Source: Oceanicaulis sp. MMSF_3324
Lineage (GTDB): Bacteria; Pseudomonadota; Alphaproteobacteria; Caulobacterales; Maricaulaceae
Reading direction: 5' to 3'
Assembly (NCBI RefSeq): GCF_030733545.1
Contig: NZ_JASHIU010000001.1
Span: forward strand, 186,001 to 250,000
Length of the DNA stretch: 64,000 bases
Notes under the pieces: model-generated
The model's database searches: none
What the model was told of the DNA's origin: nothing
The model's input: only the letters and a program-made list of their open reading frames with translations
In this document: positions 49,768-58,811 of the stretch, piece by piece
Position numbering within the stretch: the first letter of the stretch is position 1
How the letters are laid out: each line of letters opens with the position of its first letter
Program-made: the position numbers and the translations under genes

Positions 49768-52434
49768 TTACAGCGTGCGCTGGATTTCCTGGACTTCGAA
49801 ACACTCGATCACATCGTTGACCTGGATGTCGTGATAATTCTCGAACGCCATGCCGCACTCGGTACCGGCGCGCACTTCGGGAACTTCGTCCTTGAAGCGC
49901 TTGAGCGTCGACAGATTGCCCTCGTGGATCACCGTGTCGTCACGCAGCAGGCGCACGCCGCAGCCGCGCTTCACAACGCCTTCGGTCACGCGGCAACCCG
50001 CCACACGGCCGACCTTGGTGATGTTGAAGACTTCCAGAATCTGCGCGTAACCGATGAAGGTCTCGCGTTTCTCCGGCGCCAGCATGCCTTCGAGCGTGTT
50101 CTTCACATCGTCGATCAGATCGTAGATCACCGAGTAATAGCGGATCTCCACGCCTTCGCGCTCGGCCAGCTCACGCGCCTGCTTGTTGGCGCGAACGTTG
50201 AACGCGAAGATCGGCGAACCGGAAGCCTGCGCCAGCAGGACATCGCTCTCGGACACACCACCGGCGGCGGAGTGAACGATCTTGGCCTGGACTTCTTCAT
50301 TGCCGACTTTTTCAAGCGCGCCAATGATCGCTTCGGCCGAGCCTTGAACGTCCGCCTTGATCAGAAGCGGCAGCTCCTGAACCTCGTTGGACTTGAGCTT
50401 GGCCATCATCTGTTCAAGCGAAGCGCCGCCGCCCGTCCGGGCCGCCGCCGCCTTGTCGCGCTTCACGCGCTCGCGGTATTCCACCAGCTCGCGCGCGCGG
50501 GCTTCGGATTCCACCACGGCGAAGACTTCACCCGGCTCCGGCGCACCGTCGAGGCCGAGAATCTCGGCCGGCAGAGACGGACCCGCCTCTTTCATCTGCT
50601 GGCCGCGCTCGTTAACCAGAGCCCGGACCTTGCCCCATTGGGCGCCCGCCACGACGATATCGCCGCGCTTCAGGGTGCCGCGTTTGACAAGGCAGGTCGC
50701 AACCGGACCGCGGCCCTTGTCGACCTGGGATTCGATCACCACGCCTTCCGCAGAGCGGTCAGGATTGGCTTTCAGCTCCAGCATTTCGGCTTGCAGGTTG
50801 ATGGCGTCGGTCAGCTCATCAAGGCCGGTTTTCTTCAGTGCCGAGACCGGAACCGCCTGGACGTCACCGCCCATGTCTTCCACGAACACTTCGTACTGAA
50901 GCAGTTCCTGAAGCACTTTCTGCGGATCGGAGTCCGGCTTGTCGACCTTGTTGACGGCCACGATCATCGGCACTTCCGCGGCCTTGGCGTGGCTGATCGC
51001 CTCGATGGTCTGGGGCATGACGCCGTCATCGGCGGCCACCACCAGGATCACGATGTCGGTCGCCTGAGCGCCGCGAGAGCGCATGGAGGAGAACGCCGCG
51101 TGGCCCGGAGTGTCGAGGAAGGTAATCTTCTCGCCCGATTTCAGCGCCACCTGATAGGCGCCGATATGCTGGGTGATGCCGCCGGCTTCGCCCGCCGCCA
51201 CGTCGGTGGAGCGCAGGGCGTCCAGCAGCGAGGTCTTGCCGTGGTCGACGTGACCCATGACGGTCACGACCGGCGGACGGGGCTGCTTGCTCTCTTCGGT
51301 GTCTTCCTCGGAGATGAAGCCTTCCTCGACGTCCGCTTCCGCGACCCGCTTCACGGTGTGACCGAATTCCTCGACGATCAGCTCGGCGATATCCGCGTCC
51401 AGCATGTCGTTGGCGCGCACCATCTGACCCTGGGTCATCAGGAACTTCACCACATCGGCGGCGCGCTCGGCCATGCGCTGGGCGAGGTCCTGCACGGTGA
51501 TCGCTTCGGGCACGACCACTTCGCGGGACACCTTGTCACGCGACTGGCCGCCTTGCTGGCGACGTTGCTTTTCACGCTCACGCGCCCGGCGCATGGACGC
51601 CAGTGAACGCTGACGGCCTTCATCATCCTCGACAAGGTTCTGAATGGTCAGCTTGCCCTGGCGACGCTTGGGCTCCTTGGTGCGCGAAGGCTGAGCCTTG
51701 TCGCCACCCGGCGCGGCTTTCTTGGATTTGACGCGACCGCCCATGGATTCCAGGAGGTTGCGATTGTCCTCCGGCTCCGAACGCTCGGTCTTGTCCTTGC
51801 TCTTGTCCGCCTTGCGCGATGGTGTCTTGGCGGACGGCTCTTCAGCGGCGTCGGCAGCCGGCGCAGACTTCTTGGTCTTCTTCGCCTGCTCAGCGGCCAG
51901 GCGCGCGGCTTCCGCTTCAGCGGCGGCGCGGCGCTCTTCCTCTTCACGGCGCTGGCGCTCTTCTTCCTCGCGCTTGCGCATGTCCTCAAGCGCACGGCGT
52001 TCCTCGTCCTCGCGGGCGCGACGCGCTTCTTCATCGGCCTTCTGCTTGGCGGCGCGCTCTTCCTGTTCGGCGCGCGCGCGCAGAATGGCCTGCTGGCGCT
52101 TGATCAGTTCTTCTTCAGACAGGCCCAGTTGCTTGGCCTTGGCGGCCAGCGCGGCGCGCGCCTTGTCCTTCTGGCTCTGCGGCGCGCCGGATTTGCCCGC
52201 AGCAGCATCCTTGCCGGCAGGCCCGCCCGAGCGCTTGCGCTTCTTCTCGACAACGACAGACTTCTGGCGTCCGCGCGCAAAACTTTGCTGCACGGTTCCA
52301 GAGGAACGTCCACCGAGGGAGAGAGGCTTGCGGCCCGAGTTGTTGCGTTCGTCAGCGTCGCTCATAAGCGTCCTTGCCGCGGCTTTAACATCTTCGGGCG
52401 GAACCCCGCCGCCGCGTGCGCGAGGGTCCGTCAT
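49768..52434 (-). CDS. infB: Translation initiation factor IF-2
   Basis: An 888-residue IF-2. The N-terminal 300 residues are a long charged, coiled-coil-rich region (repeated EEERRA-type runs, 130-180) as in many proteobacterial IF-2 proteins. The G-domain follows with [17 protein letters not shown] near 390, [17 protein letters not shown] and NKVDKPD. The C-terminal domains end RTL. It brings fMet-tRNA to the 30S subunit. Last gene of the rimP-nusA-ylxR-infB cluster. Confidence 0.98.
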   Translation of the reverse strand: MTDPRARGGGVPPEDVKAAARTLMSDADERNNSGRKPLSLGGRSSGTVQQSFARGRQKSVVVEKKRKRSGGPAGKDAAAGKSGAPQSQKDKARAALAAKAKQLGLSEEELIKRQQAILRARAEQEERAAKQKADEEARRAREDEERRALEDMRKREEEERQRREEEERRAAAEAEAARLAAEQAKKTKKSAPAADAAEEPSAKTPSRKADKSKDKTERSEPEDNRNLLESMGGRVKSKKAAPGGDKAQPSRTKEPKRRQGKLTIQNLVEDDEGRQRSLASMRRAREREKQRRQQGGQSRDKVSREVVVPEAITVQDLAQRMAERAADVVKFLMTQGQMVRANDMLDADIAELIVEEFGHTVKRVAEADVEEGFISEEDTEESKQPRPPVVTVMGHVDHGKTSLLDALRSTDVAAGEAGGITQHIGAYQVALKSGEKITFLDTPGHAAFSSMRSRGAQATDIVILVVAADDGVMPQTIEAISHAKAAEVPMIVAVNKVDKPDSDPQKVLQELLQYEVFVEDMGGDVQAVPVSALKKTGLDELTDAINLQAEMLELKANPDRSAEGVVIESQVDKGRGPVATCLVKRGTLKRGDIVVAGAQWGKVRALVNERGQQMKEAGPSLPAEILGLDGAPEPGEVFAVVESEARARELVEYRERVKRDKAAAARTGGGASLEQMMAKLKSNEVQELPLLIKADVQGSAEAIIGALEKVGNEEVQAKIVHSAAGGVSESDVLLAQASGSPIFAFNVRANKQARELAEREGVEIRYYSVIYDLIDDVKNTLEGMLAPEKRETFIGYAQILEVFNITKVGRVAGCRVTEGVVKRGCGVRLLRDDTVIHEGNLSTLKRFKDEVPEVRAGTECGMAFENYHDIQVNDVIECFEVQEIQRTL

Positions 52435-52502
52435 CAGTTCAGGTCGCCTCCGGGAAAATCCCGGCCTGAAGGCCCGCTAAACTAGCCAGCTTCCAAGGCG
52501 TT

Positions 52503-53144
52503 TCAACTCTTCTGTGCGTCTGCGGCCGCAGGATCGAGGTTAACGAAGCCTGCAAGCTTGAACGCAAGGGCGGAAAACCCCGCCGCTTCAGGTCCATCGG
52601 CCAGAACCGCATGAACCGCATTTCCCACGCCGAGCGCCCTTGAAAGGGCATCAGCGTCAAAACATCCCAGCACCGGCGCCGTGCATTCCACGGCCTTGGC
52701 CAGGTGATCCAGCTTTTTGCGCCCGTCAGGGGCCGCATCGCTGGCTTCAATTCTCCAGGCCGGCTCGGGATCAGACTGCAGCGCCATCCGTACGGCGTCG
52801 CTGCCCAACTCCACGCGACCGGCGCGGCGCGCCAGACCCAGAAGACTCAGAAGGCGCGCCTTCAACAGCGCTTCAAACTGGTCCGCCAGATCATCCGGCG
52901 CTTCAACCGGCTGTTCGAACGCCCGATTGAACAGGCGTTTCTTGACAGCCTTGTCCACCAGAGCCCGATCCGCGCTGACCCAGCCGCCCCGTCCGGGCAA
53001 ACGCGCCGCCACATCGGGCGTCACGCGTCCGTCCGGGCTCAGCGCGACACGGAGGAGGTCATCCTCCCCCTTCACCTCGCCGGTGGCGACGCAACGGCGT
53101 TCGCGCACCGGCTTGGTCCGGCCATGGCGCGCCCCGCGGCTCAC
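52503..53144 (-). CDS. ylxR: YlxR (DUF448) and L7Ae-like RNA-binding protein
   Basis: A 213-residue protein. The N-terminal YlxR domain (about 15-95) has ERRCVATGEVKGEDDLLRVAL and LPGRGGWVS. The C-terminal half (about 105-205) looks like an L7Ae/YlxQ fold (LLSLLGLARRAGRVELGSDAV). YlxR and YlxQ are separate genes in Firmicutes, so this is the proteobacterial fused form. The GTG start overlaps the nusA TGA (GTGA), indicating coupling. Confidence 0.9.
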   Translation of the reverse strand: MSRGARHGRTKPVRERRCVATGEVKGEDDLLRVALSPDGRVTPDVAARLPGRGGWVSADRALVDKAVKKRLFNRAFEQPVEAPDDLADQFEALLKARLLSLLGLARRAGRVELGSDAVRMALQSDPEPAWRIEASDAAPDGRKKLDHLAKAVECTAPVLGCFDADALSRALGVGNAVHAVLADGPEAAGFSALAFKLAGFVNLDPAAADAQKS

Positions 53145-54877
53145 GACTCCTTGTCTTCCTCCGTCCCGTCCGCGTCCAGCAGATCGGCCAGGTCCACGCC
53201 CAGCTTCTCAGCTTCTGCTTCAAGATCGGAGAGGTCGATGTCTTCCAGATCGACATCGGAAGCCTCTTCGTCAAGGGCTTCCTCTTCAACCTCATCCACT
53301 TCGGCCTCGGCCTGCGGCAGATCTTCCTCGGAAATCCAGCCGGCGATGACACGCGCACGCATGATCATCATCTCGGCGTCTTCGGGAGACATGTTGTCGC
53401 CCTCGAGAATGCCCGGCTCGCGCACGCGCTCGCCATCGCGGGTCTCGTACCAGCCGCGCAGATCGTCCGGGGTCAGGCCCGCCAGGTCCTCAATGGTGCA
53501 GACCTCGTTCTCACCGAACTTGACCGCCATCGGCAGGTCGACGCCTTCCACATCGAGCACCGCATCCTCAACACCCAGCTCCTTGCGGCGGGCGTCTTGC
53601 TCGACCGCGCGCTTTTCAAGGAATTCACGGGCGCGGGTCTGGATCTCCTGGGCCGTGTCGTCGTCAAAGCCCTCGATCACCGCGATTTCGTCCAGCTCGA
53701 CAAAGGCGATGTCTTCCACTTCGGCGAAGCCTTCCGTGGCCAGCAGCTGAGCGATGACCTCGTCCACGTCCAGCGCGTTCATAAAGGTCGAAGTACGCTC
53801 GGAGAACTCTTTCTGGCGACGTTCGGATTCTTCTTCCTCGGTCAGGATGTCGATGGCCCAGCCGGTGAGCTGGCTCGCCAGGCGCACATTCTGGCCGCGA
53901 CGACCGATCGCCAGCGAGAGCTGGTCATCCGGAACCACGACTTCGATGCGCTCGGCTTCATCATCAAGCACCACCTTGGCCACTTCCGCCGGCTGCAGGG
54001 CGTTCACGATGAAGGTCGCGGGATCGGGATTCCACGGAATGATGTCGATCTTTTCGCCCGCGAGCTCGTTCACGACCGCCTGAACCCGGCTGCCGCGCAT
54101 ACCCACGCAGGCGCCGACGGGATCGATCGAGCTGTCATTGGAGATGACGGCGATTTTCGCACGGGAGCCCGGATCACGCGCCACGCGCGGGATCTCGATG
54201 ACGCCTTCGTAGACTTCCGGAACTTCCTGGGCGAACAGGGCGGCCATGAAGTCGGGATGGGCGCGGGACAGGAAGATTTGCGGGCCACGGGTCTCTTCGC
54301 GCACATCATAGATGTAGGCGCGCACACGGTCATTGACCTGCAGACTTTCACGCGGAATGCCGTCCGAACGGCGGATAATGCCTTCGGCCTTGCCCAGATC
54401 GATGATCACATTGCCGTATTCGACGCGCTTGACGATGCCGTTGACGATTTCGCCGATGCGATCCTTGTACTCGTTGTACTGACGCTGGCGTTCGGCTTCG
54501 CGGACCTTCTGGGTGATCACCTGCTTGGCGGTCTGGGACGCGACGCGGCCAAACTCGATCGGGGGCAGTTCTTCTTCGTAGAAGGAGCCGATCTCAGCTT
54601 CCGGGTCACGCTTCTTGGCTTCGTCGAGCGTGATCTGATGCGCTTCGTTCTCAACCTCTTCGACCACGGTGGTGCGGCTGGTCAGACGCATCTCGCCGGT
54701 CTTGGGATTGATCTTGCAATGGATGTCGAGCTCCGCGCCATAGCGCGAGCGGGCCGCCTTCTGGATCGCCTCTTCAATGGCTTCCAGCACGATCGACTCA
54801 TCGATCATCTTCTCCTGCGCCACCGCGCGGGCGATTTGCAGGATTTCCAGCTTGTTGGCGCTGACCCCGATGGCCAT
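53141..54877 (-). CDS. nusA: Transcription termination/antitermination factor NusA
   Basis: A 578-residue NusA. The N-terminal RNA polymerase-binding domain (about 1-130), S1 domain, two KH domains ([30 protein letters not shown]) and acidic C-terminal repeats are in the expected order. The start at 54877 follows AAGGAA. The C-terminus is Asp/Glu-rich. It sits directly after rimP, and its stop overlaps ylxR. Confidence 0.97.
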   Translation of the reverse strand: MAIGVSANKLEILQIARAVAQEKMIDESIVLEAIEEAIQKAARSRYGAELDIHCKINPKTGEMRLTSRTTVVEEVENEAHQITLDEAKKRDPEAEIGSFYEEELPPIEFGRVASQTAKQVITQKVREAERQRQYNEYKDRIGEIVNGIVKRVEYGNVIIDLGKAEGIIRRSDGIPRESLQVNDRVRAYIYDVREETRGPQIFLSRAHPDFMAALFAQEVPEVYEGVIEIPRVARDPGSRAKIAVISNDSSIDPVGACVGMRGSRVQAVVNELAGEKIDIIPWNPDPATFIVNALQPAEVAKVVLDDEAERIEVVVPDDQLSLAIGRRGQNVRLASQLTGWAIDILTEEEESERRQKEFSERTSTFMNALDVDEVIAQLLATEGFAEVEDIAFVELDEIAVIEGFDDDTAQEIQTRAREFLEKRAVEQDARRKELGVEDAVLDVEGVDLPMAVKFGENEVCTIEDLAGLTPDDLRGWYETRDGERVREPGILEGDNMSPEDAEMMIMRARVIAGWISEEDLPQAEAEVDEVEEEALDEEASDVDLEDIDLSDLEAEAEKLGVDLADLLDADGTEEDKES

Positions 54878-54896
54878 ATCCGCGTTCCTTCTCGTT

Positions 54897-55433
54897 CTAC
54901 TCGTCAGCCTGACCGTCTTCACCCTCGATGGGACCACGAGCCTTCAGGCTCGCCTCCACGAGAGCGTCGGTCATGACCAGCTTGGCGTCTGCGATCCAGT
55001 CAAACGGGATGACAGCCGTGTCGTCCTCGCCCGCCAGATCCATCAGTACGTTGTCGTCCTCGATCCCGGCGAGCATGCCGCGAAAGCGCTTGCGGTTCTC
55101 CACCAGGCGATCAAGCTCGATCTTGGCCTCGAACCCTTCCCAACGCTCAAAATGCGCCAATGCGGTCAGGGGGCGGTCAATGCCGGGCGAGGACACTTCC
55201 AGATCATACTCGCCCGAGACCGGATCGGCCTCATCAAAAACGTCCGACAATGCGCGGGACAGGCGCGCACAGTCCTCGACCACCATCGTGCCGTCATGAC
55301 GCTCGGCCATGATTTGCACAATGGTCTTCTTGCCGCCCATCACCCGCACGCGCACGATCTCAAGCCCCAGGGTTTCGGCCAGGGGTTCGGCGATCTCGAG
55401 GATGCGCTGATCTTGCGGGCTGCGTGCTTTCAT
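54897..55433 (-). CDS. rimP: Ribosome maturation factor RimP
   Basis: A 178-residue 30S maturation protein with VRVMGGKKTIVQIMAERHDGTMVVEDC and LEVSSPGIDRPLTALAHFERW, both RimP signatures. The ATG at 55433 is preferred. A further in-frame start would put the strong terminator hairpin at 55473-55501 inside the coding sequence. First gene of the nusA operon. Confidence 0.95.
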   Translation of the reverse strand: MKARSPQDQRILEIAEPLAETLGLEIVRVRVMGGKKTIVQIMAERHDGTMVVEDCARLSRALSDVFDEADPVSGEYDLEVSSPGIDRPLTALAHFERWEGFEAKIELDRLVENRKRFRGMLAGIEDDNVLMDLAGEDDTAVIPFDWIADAKLVMTDALVEASLKARGPIEGEDGQADE

Positions 55434-55472
55434 GGGCGTCGTGTATCTGCTGTCTGGCCGGATGCGGGTACG

Positions 55473-55501
55473 AAAAAAGCGGCCCGGGACCCCGAGCCGC
55501 T
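55473..55501 (-). promoter_or_regulatory. Intrinsic terminator in the rimP leader (candidate attenuator)
   Basis: On the minus strand AGCGGCTCGG, loop GGTC, CCGGGCCGCT then TTTTTT: a 10-bp stem with one G-U pair, followed by six T residues, 40 bases before the rimP start. The nearest upstream gene on this strand, trmB, begins beyond 56.2 kb, so this is not the terminator of a preceding gene. It should cut short leader transcripts of rimP-nusA-ylxR-infB. Confidence 0.75.
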
Positions 55502-55654
55502 CGAACATGTCATCCGACATATCGAACTGTTGGGAGGCTTATACGCCTCAAGCCCCCAAATGGCAATGGGGCGCCCTCAGCCGCCTGTCCAAAGTTTAAT
55601 CAAGCAGATTGCCATACTAAGCCATGATACTCGATCCAAAGGGGGAGACTCACC

Positions 55655-56296
55655 ATGCTCATTGTGATCACAACCGCGCTGGCGCTGATGGCCCAGTCAG
55701 CCGGTGAAGACGTCGCCTATGCTCAACTCAGCCCTGAAGCACGCGACCGCCTGGCAGCCTGCGACGTCGATGCGGCGCGCTTTGAGACTCTCATGGCCCT
55801 TGATCACAACGCCTTTGATCAGGATATGCGCGGCGGCTGGCGCCCTGTAGGCCAGCAGGACGGTTGCGAACATGCGGCGGCAGACCTGCTTGTCGCCTAC
55901 ATGAACCACTCCCCCCATTACAATCCGTCCCGACCGGGCGTCGTGGGCTGGCATGCGGGACAGATGCTGGCCATGGCGGGACAAGCCGATCAGGCCATCG
56001 CGTATTTCGAGACCAGTCGGTCCGAAACGCAGGCATGGAACCTCTATGTCGACGCAACCATCGCCTTCATGCGCCGAGATCGGGCGGCGGCGGAGGCGGC
56101 GCGCGCCGAGCTCGCAACCTTGCGCCCCAGCGAGGCGGAAATGGCTGCGCGACGCCAGTTCCTGGCGGACAATCCCCGGATCCGCATGCCTGAAGGCTTT
56201 GTGGAGCAGCCCGATAACCTACCCGTCGTGGACCGTCTGCTTCTTTGTTGGGACCATCCCTATGCTGACGCCTACTCAGGCGCCTGCCAGGGTTAG
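55655..56296 (+). CDS. Exported protein of unknown function
   Basis: A 213-residue protein I do not recognise. A weak signal peptide (MLIVITTALALMAQSAG) is followed by a helical region with helix-turn-helix-like pairs (QMLAMAGQADQAIAYFETSRSE, FMRRDRAAAEAARAELATLRP) reminiscent of tetratricopeptide repeats. Conserved-looking Cys residues lie in LAACDVDA, DGCEHA, LLLCWDHP and SGACQG, possibly two disulfides. GGGGGAG precedes the ATG. Its 3' end overlaps the convergent trmB stop by 4 bases. Confidence 0.75.
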   Translation: MLIVITTALALMAQSAGEDVAYAQLSPEARDRLAACDVDAARFETLMALDHNAFDQDMRGGWRPVGQQDGCEHAAADLLVAYMNHSPHYNPSRPGVVGWHAGQMLAMAGQADQAIAYFETSRSETQAWNLYVDATIAFMRRDRAAAEAARAELATLRPSEAEMAARRQFLADNPRIRMPEGFVEQPDNLPVVDRLLLCWDHPYADAYSGACQG

Positions 56297-56973
56297 CCCT
56301 TCACAAAACCAAAAAAGACCGGGTCGATGTCGCCCAGATGCTTGGACTGGTAGCGGGTCACGATGTGATCGGCTGGATTGTCCCGCCAGTCCGACGCCAG
56401 CTCACCCGTCCAGTTAAGCCCAGCCGTGGCCATCAGGATCGGCAAGGCGTGATCGGCATAGGCGCGCACATCCGTCGCGACCCGCAAGCGGCCGCCCGGT
56501 TTGAGAAGCCGTGCGAACTCCGCCGCCGTGTCAGGCTGGACAAAGCGCCGCTTGGCGTGGCGCTTTTTCGGCCAGGGATCGGGAAACAGCAGGTAGATCT
56601 GGTCGAATGCGTCATCGGGCATGCGCCCGATCTCGTCACGCGCATCCGAGCGTTTCACCCGCACATTCTCAAGCTGGTGATCCTCGATCCCCGCCAGCGC
56701 CTTGGCGACGCCATTGAGAAACGGCTCAATGCCCAGAAAACCAGTATGGCGCGCCCTGTCGGCCTGACCGATCAGATGCTCGGCGCCGCCAAAGCCCACT
56801 TCCAGCACATAGGCGTCACAGCCGGGCACGAGCGCCTTGGGATCAAGCGGTCCGTCATCCGCCCAGCTTAACGCGGGCAGGCGTTCATCCACGAGCTTTT
56901 GCTGGCGGTCGGTCAGCTTGTGGCCGCTGGCGCGTCCGTAAAGGCGTCGGTTCTGGGGGCGGATCTCGGTCAT
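56293..56973 (-). CDS. trmB: tRNA (guanine(46)-N7)-methyltransferase
   Basis: A 226-residue SAM-dependent tRNA methyltransferase. The SAM loop is VLEVGFGGAEHLIGQA, and QIYLLFPDPWPKKRHAKRRFVQ is the TrmB catalytic signature. Full length; downstream of metK on the same strand, but an intrinsic terminator separates them. Confidence 0.95.
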   Translation of the reverse strand: MTEIRPQNRRLYGRASGHKLTDRQQKLVDERLPALSWADDGPLDPKALVPGCDAYVLEVGFGGAEHLIGQADRARHTGFLGIEPFLNGVAKALAGIEDHQLENVRVKRSDARDEIGRMPDDAFDQIYLLFPDPWPKKRHAKRRFVQPDTAAEFARLLKPGGRLRVATDVRAYADHALPILMATAGLNWTGELASDWRDNPADHIVTRYQSKHLGDIDPVFFGFVKG

Positions 56974-57000
56974 GACGGCCCTTTACCTGCCTTACGCCGG

Positions 57001-57033
57001 AAAACAAAGAGCCGGGCTGAAACAACCCGGCTC
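57001..57033 (-). terminator. Intrinsic terminator after metK
   Basis: On the minus strand GAGCCGGG, loop TTGTTTCAG, CCCGGCTC then TTTGTTTT; 28 bases past the metK stop. Confidence 0.9.
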
Positions 57034-57060
57034 CGTGTTCTGTTTCAAAGGCGCAAGGAC

Positions 57061-58245
57061 CTAGGCGAAATCCTTGAGCTGATCGACGAGATCGGTCTTC
57101 TCCCAGGAGAAGCCGCCATCCGCATCCGGCGTCCGGCCGAAATGGCCGTAAGCGGCGGTGCGCTCATAGATCGGCTTGTTCAGGCCCAGATGGGTGCGGA
57201 TGCCGCGCGGGCTGAGATTGACGAGCTCGCGCAGGCGATATTCGAGCTTGGCTTCATCCACATCGCCGGTGCCATGAGTGTCCACATAGACCGAGAGCGG
57301 TTTGGACACACCGATAGCGTAGCTGAGCTGGATGGTGCATTTGCGCGCCAGGCCCGCCGCCACGACGTTTTTCGCCAGATAGCGCGCCACATAGGCCGCC
57401 GAACGGTCCACCTTCGTCGGGTCCTTGCCCGAGAAGGCGCCGCCGCCATGCGGCGCCGCGCCGCCATAGGTGTCCACGATGATCTTGCGGCCGGTCAGGC
57501 CGGCATCGCCATCGGGGCCGCCAATGACGAACTTGCCCGTCGGATTGACGTAGAACTCGTCTTCAGGCGGGAACCAGCCATCGGGCAACACCGATTGAAC
57601 CACCGGGCGCACCAGTTCGCGCACATCGTCGAGATTGACGCCATCCTTGTGCTGGGTCGAAACCACCACGGAGGTGACGCCGACCGGACGGCCGTTCTCG
57701 TATTTCAGGGTGACCTGGGATTTCGCGTCCGGCTCGAATTCAGGCCGCTCGCCGGTTTTGCGCAGGCGCGCCATTTCCTTGAGAATCTGGTGCGAATAGG
57801 TGATCGGCGCGGGCATCAGCTCCGGCGTCTCGTCACACGCAAACCCGAACATGATGCCCTGGTCGCCTGCGCCTTCCTCTTCAAACGAGCCCGCGCCTTC
57901 ATCCACGCCCTGGGCGATGTCGGCGGACTGTTCGTGCAGGAAATTGTGCAACTCGGCAGTGTCCCAGTGGAAGCCGTCCTGCTCATACCCGATATCGCGA
58001 ACCGCGCGGCGAACCACGGATTCGATCTCGTCATCATTGATCTCGCCGGCGCAGCGCACTTCGCCGGCCAAAACGATGCGATTCGTGGTGGTCAGGGTTT
58101 CGCACGCCACGCGCGCAACCGGATCCTTGCTCAGAAACAGGTCCAGAATTGCATCGGAGATGCGGTCGCATACCTTGTCCGGGTGACCCTCGGACACGCT
58201 TTCACTGGTGAAGAGATAAGACGAACGGGCCAACGCGTGCTCCAT
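57061..58245 (-). CDS. metK: S-adenosylmethionine synthetase
   Basis: A 394-residue MetK that makes SAM from methionine and [25 protein letters not shown] (ATP and Mg site), [11 protein letters not shown], and [19 protein letters not shown] are diagnostic. The ATG lies inside a perfect 10-bp inverted repeat (58242-58265). This suggests direct repression at the initiation region. No SAM riboswitch was recognised in the 75-base leader. Confidence 0.97.
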   Translation of the reverse strand: MEHALARSSYLFTSESVSEGHPDKVCDRISDAILDLFLSKDPVARVACETLTTTNRIVLAGEVRCAGEINDDEIESVVRRAVRDIGYEQDGFHWDTAELHNFLHEQSADIAQGVDEGAGSFEEEGAGDQGIMFGFACDETPELMPAPITYSHQILKEMARLRKTGERPEFEPDAKSQVTLKYENGRPVGVTSVVVSTQHKDGVNLDDVRELVRPVVQSVLPDGWFPPEDEFYVNPTGKFVIGGPDGDAGLTGRKIIVDTYGGAAPHGGGAFSGKDPTKVDRSAAYVARYLAKNVVAAGLARKCTIQLSYAIGVSKPLSVYVDTHGTGDVDEAKLEYRLRELVNLSPRGIRTHLGLNKPIYERTAAYGHFGRTPDADGGFSWEKTDLVDQLKDFA

Positions 58246-58265
58246 ATAAAGCGATCTTTATATGG
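58242..58265. promoter_or_regulatory. Perfect inverted repeat over the metK start codon
   Basis: CCATATAAAG (58242-58251), spacer CGAT, CTTTATATGG (58256-58265). The metK ATG is within the left arm as drawn. ATATAAAG...CTTTATAT motifs are known or predicted operators of ArsR-family methionine-cycle regulators (SahR type) in Alphaproteobacteria; this is recalled, not verified. As RNA it would form a hairpin masking the start. Confidence 0.7.
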
Positions 58266-58320
58266 CTGGCTTAAACCCTATCGGCGCGCGGAAAGCAAGG
58301 CTTGTCCGGTCACACTCTGT

Positions 58321-58755
58321 TCAGGATGCAGCGCCAGTGGCCGTGGCTTCCGCTTCTTCAGCGGCCAAAGTCCGCACCAGTTCCAGAATGCGACGACGGA
58401 CCTTGGAATCCTTGATCCGAGCAAAGGCCTGCGCCAGAGCCACCCCATCAGCAGACTGGATGAAATCGTCCACGATCGGGGTCTGATCGCCTTCGGAAAA
58501 GCCGGGCTGCCCGATCGATTCAGCCACACCGTCGTAAAAAAACGACACCGGCACATCCAGAACCTTGGCGAGATTCCAAAGACGCCCTGCACCAACCCGA
58601 TTGGTGCCGCGCTCATATTTCTGGACCTGCTGGAACGTGACGCCGAGCTCTTCGCCCAGCTTCTCCTGGCTCAGATTCAAAAGCTGACGCCGAAGCCGGA
58701 TACGTGATCCCACATGGCGATCCACCGCGTTCGGGCCTCTCGGATTGGCAGTCAT
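58321..58755 (-). CDS. XRE-family helix-turn-helix regulator
   Basis: A 144-residue DNA-binding protein. The lambda-Cro-type helix-turn-helix lies near 20-70 (RIRLRRQLLNLSQEKLGEELGVTFQQVQKYERGTNRVGAGRLWNLAKVLDVPVSFFY). The ATG at 58755 is favoured over an in-frame extension to 58815. The lnt-xre-metK-trmB order is one I recall as conserved in Alphaproteobacteria, and a role in metK control is plausible but unproven. Confidence 0.9.
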   Translation of the reverse strand: MTANPRGPNAVDRHVGSRIRLRRQLLNLSQEKLGEELGVTFQQVQKYERGTNRVGAGRLWNLAKVLDVPVSFFYDGVAESIGQPGFSEGDQTPIVDDFIQSADGVALAQAFARIKDSKVRRRILELVRTLAAEEAEATATGAAS

Positions 58756-58811
58756 TTCGAATTCCTTATCTACGCAGGCATACAACCATAGTTTGGCCGG
58801 ATGCGATACGC

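Noticed and set aside
55434-55520. Longer start for rimP
   Set aside because: It would include the terminator hairpin in the coding sequence and adds residues not seen in RimP.
58246-58320. SAM riboswitch upstream of metK
   Set aside because: The leader is too short and lacks the conserved cores of SAM-I, SAM-II or SAM-V; only the inverted repeat is evident.
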